DNA of 64,000 nt from contig NC_021681.1 in the NCBI RefSeq assembly GCF_000247815.1, positions 8,186,082 to 8,250,081 of the forward strand. The letters are read 5' to 3'. This DNA is from Ficedula albicollis (Eukaryota > Chordata > Aves > Passeriformes > Muscicapidae). Under the pieces are notes generated by a model. The model saw nothing but the letters and a program-made list of their open reading frames with translations. It did not search any database and was not told where the DNA came from. Each line of letters begins with the position of its first letter. Position 1 is the first letter of the stretch. Positions 13,095 to 25,760 of this stretch are shown piece after piece. Position numbers and translations under genes: made by a program.

Positions 13095-14065
13095 GTAAGT
13101 GCCAAATTTTATGTTTTAATGTTTATATGTGTAATTTTCTTGCTACTTTATTGGAATAATTTCAAGACAATGAGAGACTAAAGAAGGCTTCCTTTCATGC
13201 TTCCAGCAACATCTTTAAATATGTTGAAGTCATCATCATGCTGTAATTAGTGTTCTTCCTGCATCAATTTTATCAGCAATTTTTATACCAGAAGTTGAAT
13301 AGTTTAAATAAAATAAAATATTCTCACCCAAAACCACTTCCATATTTAAAAAGGGAATCTTGAAATTCTAATTTTAATTAAAACAATACTTGTTGACAGT
13401 GGGTGAAACAACAGGGTATTTCTTGACTACCTTTCTGGATACAGCTGATAGATGCTGCAGTCTAGAAATTATTTGACACTAAGAAAACAAAGTGGAGTAG
13501 ATGATTTTTGGCATTAGTCACCCTGAAATACCCTAATCCCTAATATTGAGCCAAGAAATAAATATGTTTAGAAATACACAAATCTCCTGCAAAATCCAAA
13601 GCAAATCCAAATTTACAGTCAGCAACTGGAACATTAGAGGGTGGTCTGCAACAACCCCAAGAGCATGAAACAGTCTCTGCCACAGTTCTGTGAGAAAGCT
13701 CCAGCCAACACAGGGTTAAGCACTGTGGCAGCAAAACACTTCCAACCTGGGCAATCCGTGCCACTAAAATAACAATTCCTCTTGTTTCCAGCCTGCTTAT
13801 AGGGAGCCAGCAGGCCTTTTGCTCATTATTACTTCCTTCTTTGATCTTCCTCCCCCTGAGCCTTCCTGCACTTCCTTTTACAAGCTCCCCAGCTCCTGGT
13901 GAAGGTGTTCGTATCAACACCATCTGGCTGCAGGCAAGGAAACACTGCTCCACGCTTCCCTGAGCCACTGACATGATTTCCAGCTCAGCACTGCACAAGG
14001 GCTCTGCCCCAGCAGCAGCACTGACATCTCTCACAGAGGCAGAGAAGGGAGCAAGCCCAAGCCCT
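13095..14065. other. Unannotated DNA
   Basis: AT-rich, with an (AAAAT)n-like stretch near 13305-13320. A 164-codon minus-strand ORF spans 13540-14034, but it has no recognisable domain and no splice or promoter context, so I do not call it a gene. Confidence 0.5.
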
Positions 14066-14114
14066 CCGCGGGATCTCTGGTGGTCGGGAGTGCGCGTCTC
14101 GCGTTTTATGAACG
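14066..14114. promoter_or_regulatory. Local CpG cluster
   Basis: About eight CpG dinucleotides fall in roughly 50 bp (CCGCGG, GGTCGGG, GTGCGCGTCTCGCG, AACGC), while kilobases on either side are nearly CpG-free. In methylated vertebrate genomes such clusters persist mainly where DNA is unmethylated in the germ line or was recently gained. It is far too short to be a classical CpG island. A regulatory role is inference only. Confidence 0.3.
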
Positions 14115-15631
14115 CTGAATTCCAGGCTCAGTTATGTGCTACTGCCAGAGCTCTGCCTGCCAAGCCAAGCTCTGTTTCTGATAAGCAGGCAGCAATACAA
14201 TGTGAGGACAAACTGCTACAGGTCTTGCGAGCTGCTTTTTCAGCCCTGCTTTGTGCACAGTACAGCCATCACGGGAAAGGCTGTGCATCTCAGGGAGGTT
14301 CTTGGCAAACCTTGTCCTTTGTTACTATGTTCCACCAAAATATTTAGCCAACTGAGTAATAATAACCTCTATTTATCATCTCCACAACTGGTGAGCAATT
14401 CCTGCTTTCCAGCTGTAGATTTATCGCAAAGTAACGTTAGAAGCAGCATTCTTACACCAGAGCCTGTGCTTTGTTAGTTGGTTTCCACAAGCACATATTT
14501 GTGTGTCTAAATTTTGTAGGCTGGACTGCCCTGACAAATTAAAGGAAATTTAATTCCTTTTAGAGGAATTAAGGGTTAAGGAAATTGTATGGATGTATCT
14601 CCTAGTTCTTGGAGTTGAAATCATATTAGCACTGCATGCAATGCTAAATGAAAACTCACTGTGAGCCTTTTGAGTGCAGCTCTTTCTTCAGCTGGCTCCC
14701 TTCGGCTGTGCAGCTCCAGCTTATGTTCAGAAACCATCCTTCGTTAAGCTGCTTTCACTAATTAACCAAACTATTACATTGCTTGGTGTGTCATAATCTG
14801 TTCCAGTCAAGCTCAGCTCCATCCAGTGATGGATGCATTTCCATCAGAAGAAGATATTTGTTAAGAAAACAAACAAAATATTACAGACACAACTTGCAAT
14901 ATACTGGCTGGATGTGCATCTCGAGGACTGTGCTTTTTAAAGAAAAGCAATAAATTCAGAATTTAGCTCTTCTGGGCCAAGCAGTCCATGACAGAGGAGC
15001 ATGCTGCACTTGGGCACTAGCTTGGTGTAATTCCAGCCAACACATTTTGCAGAGCAAAGGTCAGCACAGGACTCAAAATTAATCACCTGCTCTACTCAAA
15101 TATGTCCATAAACTCTGCTTATACATATGTAGTAGTAAGCAAAGTAGGACAGAAAATTCCAGACCAGTTCAAAACCTAACTACACAAGCTGGGTTCCTGA
15201 AATTTGATAACCACTGGAAATGCAAATAAACTTCCTCAACCTTAGAATTTTCAAATAAATTGTGTTTAAATTTGCCATTTGTATTCTTCTAAAGCTAGAA
15301 AGCTGTTACTATACATGCTTTATAATCATCCTGAAAAAATATAAACCTGTGCTTAAGATGTGTGAGCCAATGCATCCTACATTTTAAAAAAGAAAGATAT
15401 AAAAAGGCTCCACATTAATAATCTTGAAGACAGATACTACACAACAGACTCCTATAAAAATGTTATAAAAACATACTTCTTATTGCAAGCCTAGTCATTG
15501 ACAGTGAATTTGAATGCTAGCTATGCATGGGTCATATCAATACCTTTTTATGTCTTGTTTTACACTAGATTTCTGTGTCGTTTCAAGGCTCTTACTAATT
15601 CTTAAAGCATAAAAACACCAGCAGGCGCCAA
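14115..15631. other. Unannotated AT-rich DNA
   Basis: No gene, RNA or repeat family recognised. A small imperfect hairpin (TTAATTCC ... GGAATTAA) occurs near 14549-14573. The remainder is ordinary non-coding sequence. Confidence 0.5.
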
Positions 15632-15770
15632 ATTAAATTATCAGGCAACAGGTTTAAAACAAACAAAAGGAAGTACTTTTTCACACAATGCCTAATTTAA
15701 TTGTTGAATTCCTTGCCACAGGATGCTGTGTGTGCCAAAGGCATAGGGCAGTTAAAAAAGAAAAAGAACG
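15632..15770 (+). mobile_element. Ancient CR1/L3-like LINE fragment
   Basis: The core reads TCAGGCAACAGGTTTAAAAC, then AACAAAAGGAAGTACTTTTT, then CACACAATG, and later GAATTCCTTGCCACAGGATG. This order and wording match a well-known old CR1/L3-type LINE 3' segment found across turtles, crocodilians and birds. The distal part (about 15745-15770) is diverged and the 3' end is missing. The copy is old and inactive. The family is assigned from memory of the consensus and boundaries are approximate. Confidence 0.65.
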
Positions 15771-16303
15771 CACAATAAAAATCTAAGAAAATCCCCACGT
15801 AATTTAGACAACAGATTTTCACCAAGGCCTATTATGCAAATAAAGCAAATATTATCTGCACCTCTGGAATTGCCAAAACCACAGAATAAAGCAGTTTGGA
15901 AGAGAAAATAGGGAGAAGTGTCATTCCACTCTGTATTTAGCTTATTCCTCAGCTCCTGCCAAAAAATCCCAAAAATTCTCTTAGAGGGTACCAGTGGAGT
16001 AAGTGTTTATTGGCCCAACTGGATTTTGGGGCATGTGGCAAGGATCTTTTTCCTACTCACTAACTCTAGTGCGAATGAAAAAAGCTCCCCTGTAAAAAAG
16101 TTCCCCCATCATATTCTTCGGATAAGACTTTTGACAAAATCTGTCAAAAGTTCCTGAACTGCCTTTCCTAGCTGCTTTTTTGTGTCTCTAAGGCAAAAGC
16201 ATCCCAATTTGCAACTGTACAGTCTGTTCTTTTCAGATCAGACAACATTTGGATAATCATAGACTATTACAGATACTTGGTTTTGCTTTCTGCCTCGACG
16301 TAA
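15771..16303. other. Unannotated DNA with a small perfect hairpin
   Basis: A perfect 10-bp inverted repeat (ACTTTTGACA and TGTCAAAAGT) with a 5-base loop lies at 16127-16151. No gene is supported in the interval. Confidence 0.5.
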
Positions 16304-16313
16304 CTATAAATAG
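16304..16313 (+). promoter_or_regulatory. MEF2/TATA-like element CTATAAATAG
   Basis: The ten bases CTATAAATAG fit the MEF2 consensus YTAWWWWTAR perfectly and also serve as a good TATA box. A GACGTAA CRE-like half site lies just upstream and a GC-rich patch (about 16318-16500) directly downstream, as might be expected of a small promoter. No transcript or ORF with recognisable identity follows, so function is not established. A chance match in AT-rich DNA is plausible. Confidence 0.25.
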
Positions 16314-19300
16314 GCTGGATGTGTGCTCTGGCCAGGAGAGCACAAGCGGCTGTGCCCTGCAGCTCGCTGTTGCTCGGCTGTGGAGCTGCAGGACCCACCC
16401 TGGTGCAATGCCAGGGATGGGCTGGGCTGCCTGCAGCCCTCCCTGCCAGCCAGCCCCAGTCTGTGCTGCAGGCACCATGCAGGCAGTGCCACGGCGTGGG
16501 ATCCACTGCATTCACAGAAGGCTTCCTTTGATATCAACAAAACGCACCGATAAGGAAGCACGCTGATAACGCCTACCAATGCGATATTCCATGTTCCATG
16601 CCATCCTGCAGAGCATTCCCCCCTCCAAAGCAGCTCTCCCCAAGCCTGCATTGGTGCCACATTCACTGTGGCAACTGGGAGCTCGGGACGTGGCTGGCTC
16701 TCAGCTCATTCGTGGTTTTTGCAGCAGCAGATGCTGCCATAATTCTCTCTCATAGCTTCACTTCTCCCGTTTTATCTGCAAAGATCACTGTCAAATTTAT
16801 CTTCTGTTTAGATCATCAGCAGCAGGAGTCAGATGCTTTTTGAAAAAAAGCCAGCTTTCTGAGCTAAGTGAAGCTTGAACATGTTTCAACCTTTCTTATT
16901 GTATTTTTGTAGCAGAAAACTACAAGTACACACGTGCTGTATCAAACCATGAAGTAGCATAACTCAAATTCTCTGTATTTTGACATATTTTCCTTTTTTG
17001 ACAGAATTCTCAAAGTTACTAATGTTAAAATGCCACGTGGAAGCTCTCCTTCAGAATCAATACAAAATAAACCAAATAAATTTGAATTTACTTCTATTTC
17101 TAATGTAAATTAAAACCCCTTTAATTTTGAATGAGGGCTGGGAGAAGGAACTGATGTCATTTGTGCAATCTACATTTAATTCCAATGGATTAAGTTTCAG
17201 TTTAACTTTCCTAATACACACATATCAAGAGGTCATAGTTGCTTTTGAAAAAGTAATGGACCTTAATAGGTACTTTGGGTAACATAGTAGTTTTCTCCCC
17301 AGATTGTTTTTCCATAAATAATCTATGCTACAAAGTATATTTAATCTGCTATCAAAACAGAAAACTGGTGTATTAGTTTATAGCCTTTTTGTCAGAGACA
17401 GGTATTTCAAATACAACAGATTATCCAAACAAATAATTTAATTTTTAACTAACAAAATATTTGTGGCAAATAAGTGGGAAGAAGGTGATTAGAACCAGGA
17501 AGGTCTGAATGGAAGAAACTCTTCACAGAAGTGTTGAATAAAAGCCAGAGGATTTTTTGAGAGAGCTGCTGCTAACTCATGACTTTATCAGCATGATGTA
17601 CTGTGTGATTCACAGCCATGAAGAACCTCTAGCTGAACAAATATTGGAACAAGTTATTTGTTTCTGAAACAGTTCCAGCTTACATTACAGTAGGAAGATA
17701 CATCTATTGTATAAGGTAAAGCACCCTCACTTATTTTCACATCTAACTAAGTTTTCTCTTAATGTTCTGAAACACCCTAAAATATTGGCACTTCTGGGCT
17801 GATATGGTTGCTAGGTGTTCCTGTTTGCAGATGAGAAGGAATTCTACTTGAAAGAGAAGATCAAATCTTTATGGGCTGGTGATACACTACAGAAAATCCG
17901 CCAGAGATAAAATAAAAAGAGATTAAATAAATATGAAATAATTCACAAGTTTAAAAGCTAACACACGACAAACCTAGGTTAGGAAGAGCATGCTATGAGG
18001 AACAATGAACCACAATAGCTCAAACAAACTGTTTTAGATGGTTTATCCCCAGTCTGCTGCCTTGGCGAGATCTTTAGCAAACCAACCAAATTTGGTGTAA
18101 TTTAGTTCTGATTCACTTGCCCAAGCCATGCCTGCCTTCCAGGGAAAGGTTTGCCTGCATTTAAAACACTGATTCATGATTCACTCAAACATTTCACTGA
18201 TTCAGTGATTTGTCTTGTGTGAAGAGCTTAAAGTGATACAACTGCTGACTGATACAACTGGGATTTAGACAGTTTTCAGTCAAACCAAGGAAACCATATG
18301 AATACAGCTTTAACTACATGTTTCTGCCCACAGGGAATAAATAGATTCTTCATTCCCTCTTCTCAGCACGGCTAAGAAGAGAATATTAAAAGTTTTGAAA
18401 ACTTGCCAATGAATGATGGTGTCTACATTCCCAAAGGAGAATCATTATCTAGTCCACATGTTGCAAACTGTATGGGCAGTTTTAAACCAGATAGACTTCC
18501 TGTGATTTAAAACAGTAGAAGTCTCTCAAGAAGAAGCTATAACTCATTCAAAGACACACTCAGGGTATGATTTGAACTTTTCTAAAACTGTAAGTAAGAA
18601 AACTGCCAGAGCGTTTAAACAAAACAAAACAAAAAACAACAAAAAAAAAGGCAAAAAAAAAATCCAACAACCAAACTTGAAGGAAGAGCAGTGTATCCCT
18701 CTGCTCATGTAGTTACATGCAGAGTAACACATCAACAAGTTAATGAGATCCTGATCAACAGTCAGAGATGAGGCACCATCACACAAATCTAATGGAAGTT
18801 CACAGACTGGAGACAATTTCATCAACTGACCTCAAGAAGAAATTGGCCAGCCTGTCAGCTGCTATAGCACTGTATCTGTAGAAACTAAACAACCTCAGGT
18901 TGTCTCTCCTGGACTTGTCTGTCCAGGTGTGTGGTAACACATTTGGAGGATCAGAGGTCAATCAGCTCGCTACAGGTGGCATAAAGACAATAAAATTCAT
19001 TGGAGCAAAAAAAAATCTGAAATATGGTGAAATCTGAAAGATGTTTGGTTTAAAAAGTAGGAATAAGACTATCCTATTCTTCTGGATTTCAATATTTTGT
19101 CTTCCCTGATGGCATTATTACCTCCTTTCTGCCAGCCTGCTGATCCAGCTATATCCCCAGCACTACATTTTTGAGCACAAACAACAGCAAGAGGAGCATC
19201 TGTACAAATGAGTTCATGTTTCTGTATGTGCATACAACCAAGATCCTAAGGATAGACAAAGCTATTTTTAGTTGGTGTTCTTAATAAGGACAAAATCTGA

Positions 19301-21959
19301 AGAGTGTCCCACTTACCTGCAATCTGCAGGCTCTGTAATTGCCTGTCAGCTCTTGCAGACGTGACCTCCTTAGCAAGGTTCTGGTTTACCACCATGCCTG
19401 AATACTGTCAGTGTCAACATTCCAGCTGATTTTTAGGTGTCTTATGAATGTCAGCCTCTCAAGGAGGGATGTGAGAGAAAGAAAAATCTCATACATACTT
19501 GTAGGATACAAAAATCCTCCAAAAGCTCTTCAATACCAGGATAAAACACTTTAAAGACTTTCTGTATTTAAGCGGGAAGCTACAGCACAGCTTGCTCACA
19601 TTGTTGAATGTAGAATCTGCGACATTTTACAGTACACACATATTTTAGTCATGTTTTATATGTATGTTATTATTGCAGTTTGAGCTCTGCATGTGAATTT
19701 GGCATCCATTAAAATGAACAGAGCATTAAAGAGGCTGGAACCCACTGGTCTTTGGGGAAGCATCTCTTTATGACACTCCTCTGCAAATGGCCAACTATTG
19801 CATTATAGAGCCTTTCTTGAATTCCTGCCAGTGACACTGGATCCTGTAATGGGTTTGAAATGAGGCTAAAATCAACACCTCTAAACTAAATGGGGAGAAG
19901 ACAAAGGAACTGGGACATGGTGAGAGGAAATAGAGTGAGGACAATGTCATTTAGAAGGTCAGGAGACTGTGCTGTCACAGTGAATAGCAAAAAACCAATG
20001 GTAAACTGCTGAGAAGGGCCTTGGGAAGGAGCAGACCTACAGCACCAGGAATTCAGAGGAACAGAGTCTGCCCTCCCATTCAGGGCATGCTTTCCAAAAC
20101 ATAGCTCTCAGAAAAGGTTAGGAGGCAAAAAAATGGTTTATATTGTAGTTATGATGATGATTATGGTTCACCTATTTCACAATCACACTCCTCAAATAGG
20201 AAAAGAACTTCTAAGAAGAAAGAATTTTCCAGCAAATCTAAGCTCAATGATGGCTGTCAAACATACTCTCCAGAAGCAGTTTTGTTACTGTAAGACATGT
20301 TTTCAGCTAACACTGTATCAGTCTATTAGAATTTGCACAAACCCAAGCTTTTCTTTGTTAAGAATCATCTTCTCCAGCTGCTTTCTATTGCACCTGAGGT
20401 TATGACCTTCTGTTCCCATCCTTATGCTCAGGAGACTGCATAGAGGAGAGGGTAAAGTTTTCATGCAGCAAGAGTTCAAATCTCTTCCTACAGGAAATAC
20501 CTATCTTTTTTCCAAGGTCCATAAACTAGAACTAGATTAAAAAGCAGAATGAAGACATTAATCACAAACATGTACAATGGTGGTCAACAAAGTCACTGGA
20601 GACAAAGCCACGGAGAAATCATAATGGAAAGAAAAATTGTATACTGCCAAAAAGCATTGCCCAGGAATTTAGGGGTGCTAGCGCAGGGGAAGAAAAAGAA
20701 TTTGAGAAAGAACAGAGTTGCTAGAGTCTTGTTTCCACTTGTGCCACTGTTTTTGTGGATGGCTGTTTGCAAGTTCTTTGACACCTCTCCACTTCTCTGG
20801 TCCCTGGTTTGTGCAGAGTGGAGACAATACTGACTGCCCTGGCATCGCCCTGGGATCTGTGCAATATCACATTTAAGCACTCCTTTTTACCTCCAACTTT
20901 CCTCATATCATCATTCTCTACAAAAAGTCACCTCAAACAGTTTTATTTGAAAAAAAAAAAGCAACCATTTCAAGTGATTACATTTATAATTTTAATAATG
21001 CAGGAGGTTTACAGTAAGGCACCATGCAACCAAGAATTCATTACTTTTCCTTTCAGATTTTAATAAAAGTACAGTATGAATTATTTAAACTACATGAAAT
21101 TTGTCAAGATAAATTAATTTACTACGTGTTGTGATGCAGTATATTCTGGCTTTAATTGTGTTTGCTGCTTACTGAGTATAGCAATTCAGAAAACCCAACA
21201 ATATATTTTCACAGCTATTAAAAACAAGAACATGACAATGTTGTATCATTTGCCACATTTTTTTCTCAGAGATTTTCTTTACTTATTTCTTGATAAAATT
21301 TGAAGTTAGGTTATTGCATTAAAAGAAACAACTCATGAAACAAATTCTGAAAACAATGAAAGATTCAGGGGATTTCTCATTACCTCTTTTAATACAACTC
21401 CAGTCAGCAGCACGCAGGGATAATCTCAGGATGAGCAGCTTTCAGAAGCTGCTGCAAGAAAATGGTGAGATTTAATTTGGAACTGTTGCATTCTTATGAT
21501 AAAGGAAAAACAGGGTCCCAGGGAAGTCAGTAAAAATGTTGCCTCTGACATAAGTGAAAGGCTCAATCCATTGCCTAAACACAGCTGTTGGTGCCACAAC
21601 AGATGGTGAGATGCTCTGGGGGACTCCACCCAGCTTCAGCTGGGAGTTTCCTGTAGGTCTGCTGTACCTGCAGCCTAATGGGGAATCCTTGGATCATGGG
21701 ACACCTCAAATATCACTAAGAACTACTTTTAGATCACTGAACTGAGCCCAGGATGTCTCCATTGGACATCCCAGGCTGATGTTGGTCTTACACAGATCCT
21801 GCTGCTCATCTGCTGACAGCCCCAACCTAACAGATCTGACAACATTCCCAACAAAAAATACACAAGTTATATATCTTTCTATACATTTAGGTATTTTTAA
21901 TATACATGCACATTTAAAAGGACTCATCCTTTCACTTCAGCTACACTGTCAAGTGCACC
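16314..21959. other. Unannotated DNA
   Basis: A GC-rich patch with several overlapping ORFs on both strands occupies about 16318-16560; none is recognisable. From 16850 to 21960 the DNA is AT-rich and non-coding. An A-rich stretch with CAAAA units lies at 18616-18665. ORFs at 18544-18825 and 20133-20880 are short and derive partly from such low-complexity DNA. Confidence 0.5.
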
Positions 21960-21974
21960 AAAGATAACATCCCC

Positions 21975-22075
21975 CAATATTGCACTGGTTTTGCACAGCC
22001 AATACCAGGTTTTGGTAGCAAGGGGTCACAGGGATGGCTCCTGTGAAAAGCTCCTGGAAGCTCCCACCATGTCCA
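21975..22075 (+). mobile_element. Probable ERVL-type LTR fragment
   Basis: The stretch contains GCCAATACCAGGTTTTGGTA, followed by a GGGGTCACAGGGATGGCTCC block and an AAGCTCCTGGAAGCTCCC block. This arrangement resembles a conserved segment that recurs in avian class III (ERVL-like) LTRs. It lacks visible LTR ends, a TATA box or target-site duplication, so it is a decayed piece. The family call is from memory and could be wrong. Confidence 0.4.
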
Positions 22076-22829
22076 TCTCAACACTCAAGACAAACCCTAA
22101 AATTGTACACACCAATCTCCAGGTTTAAGAGAGACATCCTGGGCTTTCAGTAATAAACATCCATACAGCAAGAAAGGAGGGAGGAATATTGCTACACACA
22201 AACAGGGTATTTCATACTGAATTAAACATTGGTCATAGCAAGATGATATTTCAAACTGGCAGAAAAGGGGAGCATGAACAAACAAAAGTATGTGATTCAG
22301 AACAAATCCACTTTCTCCAATACACTGGGATCCCACAGAGGGGTGAGCACTGAAATGACTACACTTCCTAGCACAGATGCAAGGAAAAGGTATGTCAGGA
22401 AGTACTTGCAGTACAACAACAAAAATAACTTTTAGCATTTATTTGTTTTGGAGAATGACCAAGTTCTGTTCCTGGATTGGGAAACAGTAGCCCCAGTACA
22501 TATTGGTTTATGAGAGGAAAGAGAGGAGAGAATACCATATCAAATTGATACTTCAGGGAGATTTGAAGGAGAATGAACACATATTTGGAAATGGGCCAGG
22601 ACACTGGGGCTACTATGCCCTGCCCTACAAAAAGAGCCATTGGGTTGTTAATAACCATAAGCAGTCAGGCCCTTGATTTTATGTCTCATCAGCAAGACCA
22701 CACTACACATTCATTTAACTCACACTTGCTTTTAAGTTCTCTCAGCTTCTATTGTTGGTGGCTTTAATGCTGTCTTAACAATAAAGAACATTCCTTTACT
22801 TTTTGTTCACTGGAAATCTGTGGCTGATT
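22076..22829. other. Unannotated DNA with a spaced inverted repeat
   Basis: A perfect 12-bp inverted repeat, AGTAGCCCCAGT at 22486-22497 and ACTGGGGCTACT at 22603-22614, encloses about 105 bp. No ORF or target-site duplication accompanies it. The rest is ordinary AT-rich sequence. Confidence 0.5.
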
Positions 22830-22864
22830 CATCCAGCACTACACTGGATGTGTAGTGCTGGATG
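22830..22864. repeat. Perfect 15-bp inverted repeat (hairpin)
   Basis: The left arm at 22830-22844 (CATCCAGCACTACAC) is the exact reverse complement of the right arm at 22850-22864 (GTGTAGTGCTGGATG), with the 5-base loop TGGAT. As RNA it would form a strong, short stem-loop. The stem is too short for a canonical miRNA precursor unless the flanks pair, and they do so only poorly. It might instead come from templated mutation. There is no T-run or ORF to suggest a terminator role. Confidence 0.8.
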
Positions 22865-25666
22865 TAAATTAAGAAATTCTGAACTGACAGAAAAAAAAAA
22901 CAGATCAGGCATTTTAATGTGTTCTCGGGTTTTCTTAAGCTAAAAATCCTTGTTTTCTTCAGAGTCTTGATAAGCTGTGACAACTTTTTCAATTTGAGGT
23001 GTTGCTCAATCTTCTTTCTCCATTCTTAAATTGCTAATGGACATGGTATTAAATTAACAGTAAAACCAGCATTTAATTAACTGCTTCTGGAGAGAAAGTT
23101 CTTCTAATCTAGCAAGATAAAAACAAAGTGCAAGTAGTTTTAACAGGAGATGGAAGTCAGGAAGTGGCCTGGAAAAAGCCCAGTTGAATGTGCCTTAGGT
23201 TTCAAAATTGTTTATTTTTTCTATCGTTCCTATTTCATCAGCAGAGTTGTATTAAAAACACAAATCTTCAGAAGTGTCTGAAGACTAATTTTGGGGTACT
23301 CAGAAGCCTTCCTGTTTCAGCCTTTCTTTAGAAACACATCCATTACATCGTCCTACCCTTACCAAGTAATATTTTCCAAAAGGACATCAATAAGCTCCTT
23401 TGCCAACACTTTGAAAAGTTTGCACACTGAAAAGTTCTGGGAAGGAAACCTGCATTTTCAAGCATTCAGCTTGAACAACAGTCTTCAGAGAGCCTTTTAC
23501 AAATGTTCTGCAAAGCTCTAGTTTTCAAGATATCTCTAGTTAGAAATACTAAATCTTCATGGTGCTTTTTGCAGAGCACACATGTTCCTGCCTTGCTGCT
23601 GACAGCAGAAACACACAAAGTCACACAGATTGATCAGGGCACCAGCAAATCACAAGCTTGTTTTCTTGGTGTCAGCCAAGTAAAACCTAGGCTCCTAGAC
23701 CACATAACATTAAAAACACAACCAAAAAACAGTTTAGTGAAGACTCCCGTTGCAATAAGGCTCCTGCTCTTTAGGGTCCTGCAATTTCCTTGTGTGGTGC
23801 ACCTTTATTCATCTCACTTGGTAATACAGTGAGTTTCCAGGTCATGCTCCACTTTCCAAAGTTCAGGTCTATCACCCTCTTTGTTAGCTCTGGAGCAGGA
23901 ATAAAGCAAGGCTAGACAGCTGAGCTTTATATCTATAAAAGTAATAGCAGGAGACAGAACTCAGATTTCCCAGCATTAAAAAAAAATTATTTGTCAACTA
24001 TAAATTTCTTTAAATGCAGTTGAGTAATATTAGCAATGCCCAATCCTCATCAAATCAGTAGGGCTATAAAAAGGTTAGAGAGACAGGGTGATACTGGTTT
24101 TAGAGCTGAAGAACCCAGTTGCACCCTTCTGTGGGAGACACAAGCCTAAATCTCACAGCCACCATTTCCTCTGCCATTATGGGGGTACTATATATCAATC
24201 TCCAAAAATCCCAGAATCCTGTAAAGCAAGGTGTATGGACATCAGTGGGACCAACCAAGGAAAATTTTTCTTTTCTACTCATCTCAAAATTAAATGGGAA
24301 AGTCCATTTAGCACAGCAAATTGCACCATTTTAGCAAAAGACACAGCTAAAAGGAAACTCCACAGTCAAAGCTGGGCAAACACCCTGTCAGGACAGCACC
24401 ACTGGAAAAATCATTAGAAGAATATTCTTATGCAGTTCTTTACCATCATCACTTTCCTCTTGGTATAAGCTGTACTCTGCTGACCACATCCAGATTTGCC
24501 ATGATTTTGTAAGTTAAACAATCCAATGTAAATGCAGGACAGGATGCAAACCATCTGGAACTGGTGGGTATATTACACACCAAGCTGCCCCACTTGAGCA
24601 GTAGATCACTAAAACTGAGCATTCTGCAAGAGACCCTTTAGTTTTATCCATACTAATAAAAGGGAGAAGAAGGTGATGATGTGCTCCTAGCACATCCCAA
24701 GCAGAGGAAAAGTAGCAGGCATCCAAAGCAGCTTCGAAACTGATATGTACTGCAAAAAAACCCCTTTCTGATTGCATCTAAGTGGGCAAGCATTGCAAAT
24801 TATCTGGAGCAACAACTTCACTCCTGTTATCACCATTCTGAGCTATTTATACTTACACTGATTGTTATCTTGCACTCCTTGCCAAGAAGCATTTTGAAAG
24901 CCTGTTAGCCACCATTCCTCATCTCTTCAAGAGCTAGGTCAGATTCTGAATATAAATAAACAGCCCCTTTGTGCCTGAACTTGAAAGAGAAATCAGTCAT
25001 CTGTATATGATCTCTCTTAAGGAAAAATGTAATTTTTCCCTTTGACAATGTGTATGGTTGTTAAGCTATCTTGATTGCCAAGAGAAATTTGTTTTCCACA
25101 GAGGCTTCTATAGCTTAAAATGTCACCGGTTTTATCCCTCCCCTTCCTTTTTTTTTAAATTTCTTTTTCAACTGATTTACAAATTAAGTTGACTGTCTTC
25201 TAAGTAGGAAAAAAAAAACAAAACAGATTCCTGACAACTAAAAGTCTGGCACAATCCTATACTAAGAGGTCATTTTATCTTGTCTTCTCTAGAAAGACAG
25301 TTTGCAGATTCTGGCAAAGATCCCATTTCCAGTAATAAAAATCCCCAAGGACTTCTGGTACCTAAGACCTCCTCTTCCTGGATTCTGACCATATTGCTGT
25401 GATTAAACTGTCTAGTACAGAAAGAACTTTTGTTAGTTGTGTTTACTGTTGCAAGACAAGAAGAGCACAGAAAATATTTGTATACTAAGAGCTGAATGAA
25501 ATTGTCACTGGTGTACCTGAAGTGACTCTGAGCTTTAATATAAGTTCAAAGGCATTTATCTTCCCTACATTCTGCATTGTTACTGTGATCTGAGAAGGTA
25601 TAGTACATGTAGCACAGGCTTTGCCTGCCCAGCAAAGCAATGGAACAAGGCAGATAACACAGCACA
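22865..25666. other. Unannotated AT-rich DNA
   Basis: No gene or known repeat recognised. ORFs near 23503-23832 and 24088-24417 lack domains and splice context. Confidence 0.5.
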
Positions 25667-25760
25667 GAAATTAGTCAGACCCTGTAATCGTCCCTGGGTA
25701 GGAGTGTCTGCATGAAATTAGTCAGACACTGTAATCGTCCCTGGGTAGGAGTGTCTGCAT
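25667..25760. repeat. Tandem duplication, 47-bp unit x2
   Basis: Two adjacent 47-bp copies start at 25667 and 25714, each opening GAAATTAGTCAGAC and ending GTAGGAGTGTCTGCAT. Only one substitution (C/A after CAGAC) is visible. It is a recent local duplication. Confidence 0.92.

Noticed and set aside
13540..14034. Minus-strand ORF of 164 codons
   Set aside because: No motif, signal peptide or splice context; within the range expected by chance in 64 kb on six frames.
22486..22614. 12-bp inverted repeat as the ends of a small DNA transposon (MITE)
   Set aside because: No target-site duplication at the outer edges, no second copy in the window, and 12 bp is short enough to be chance.
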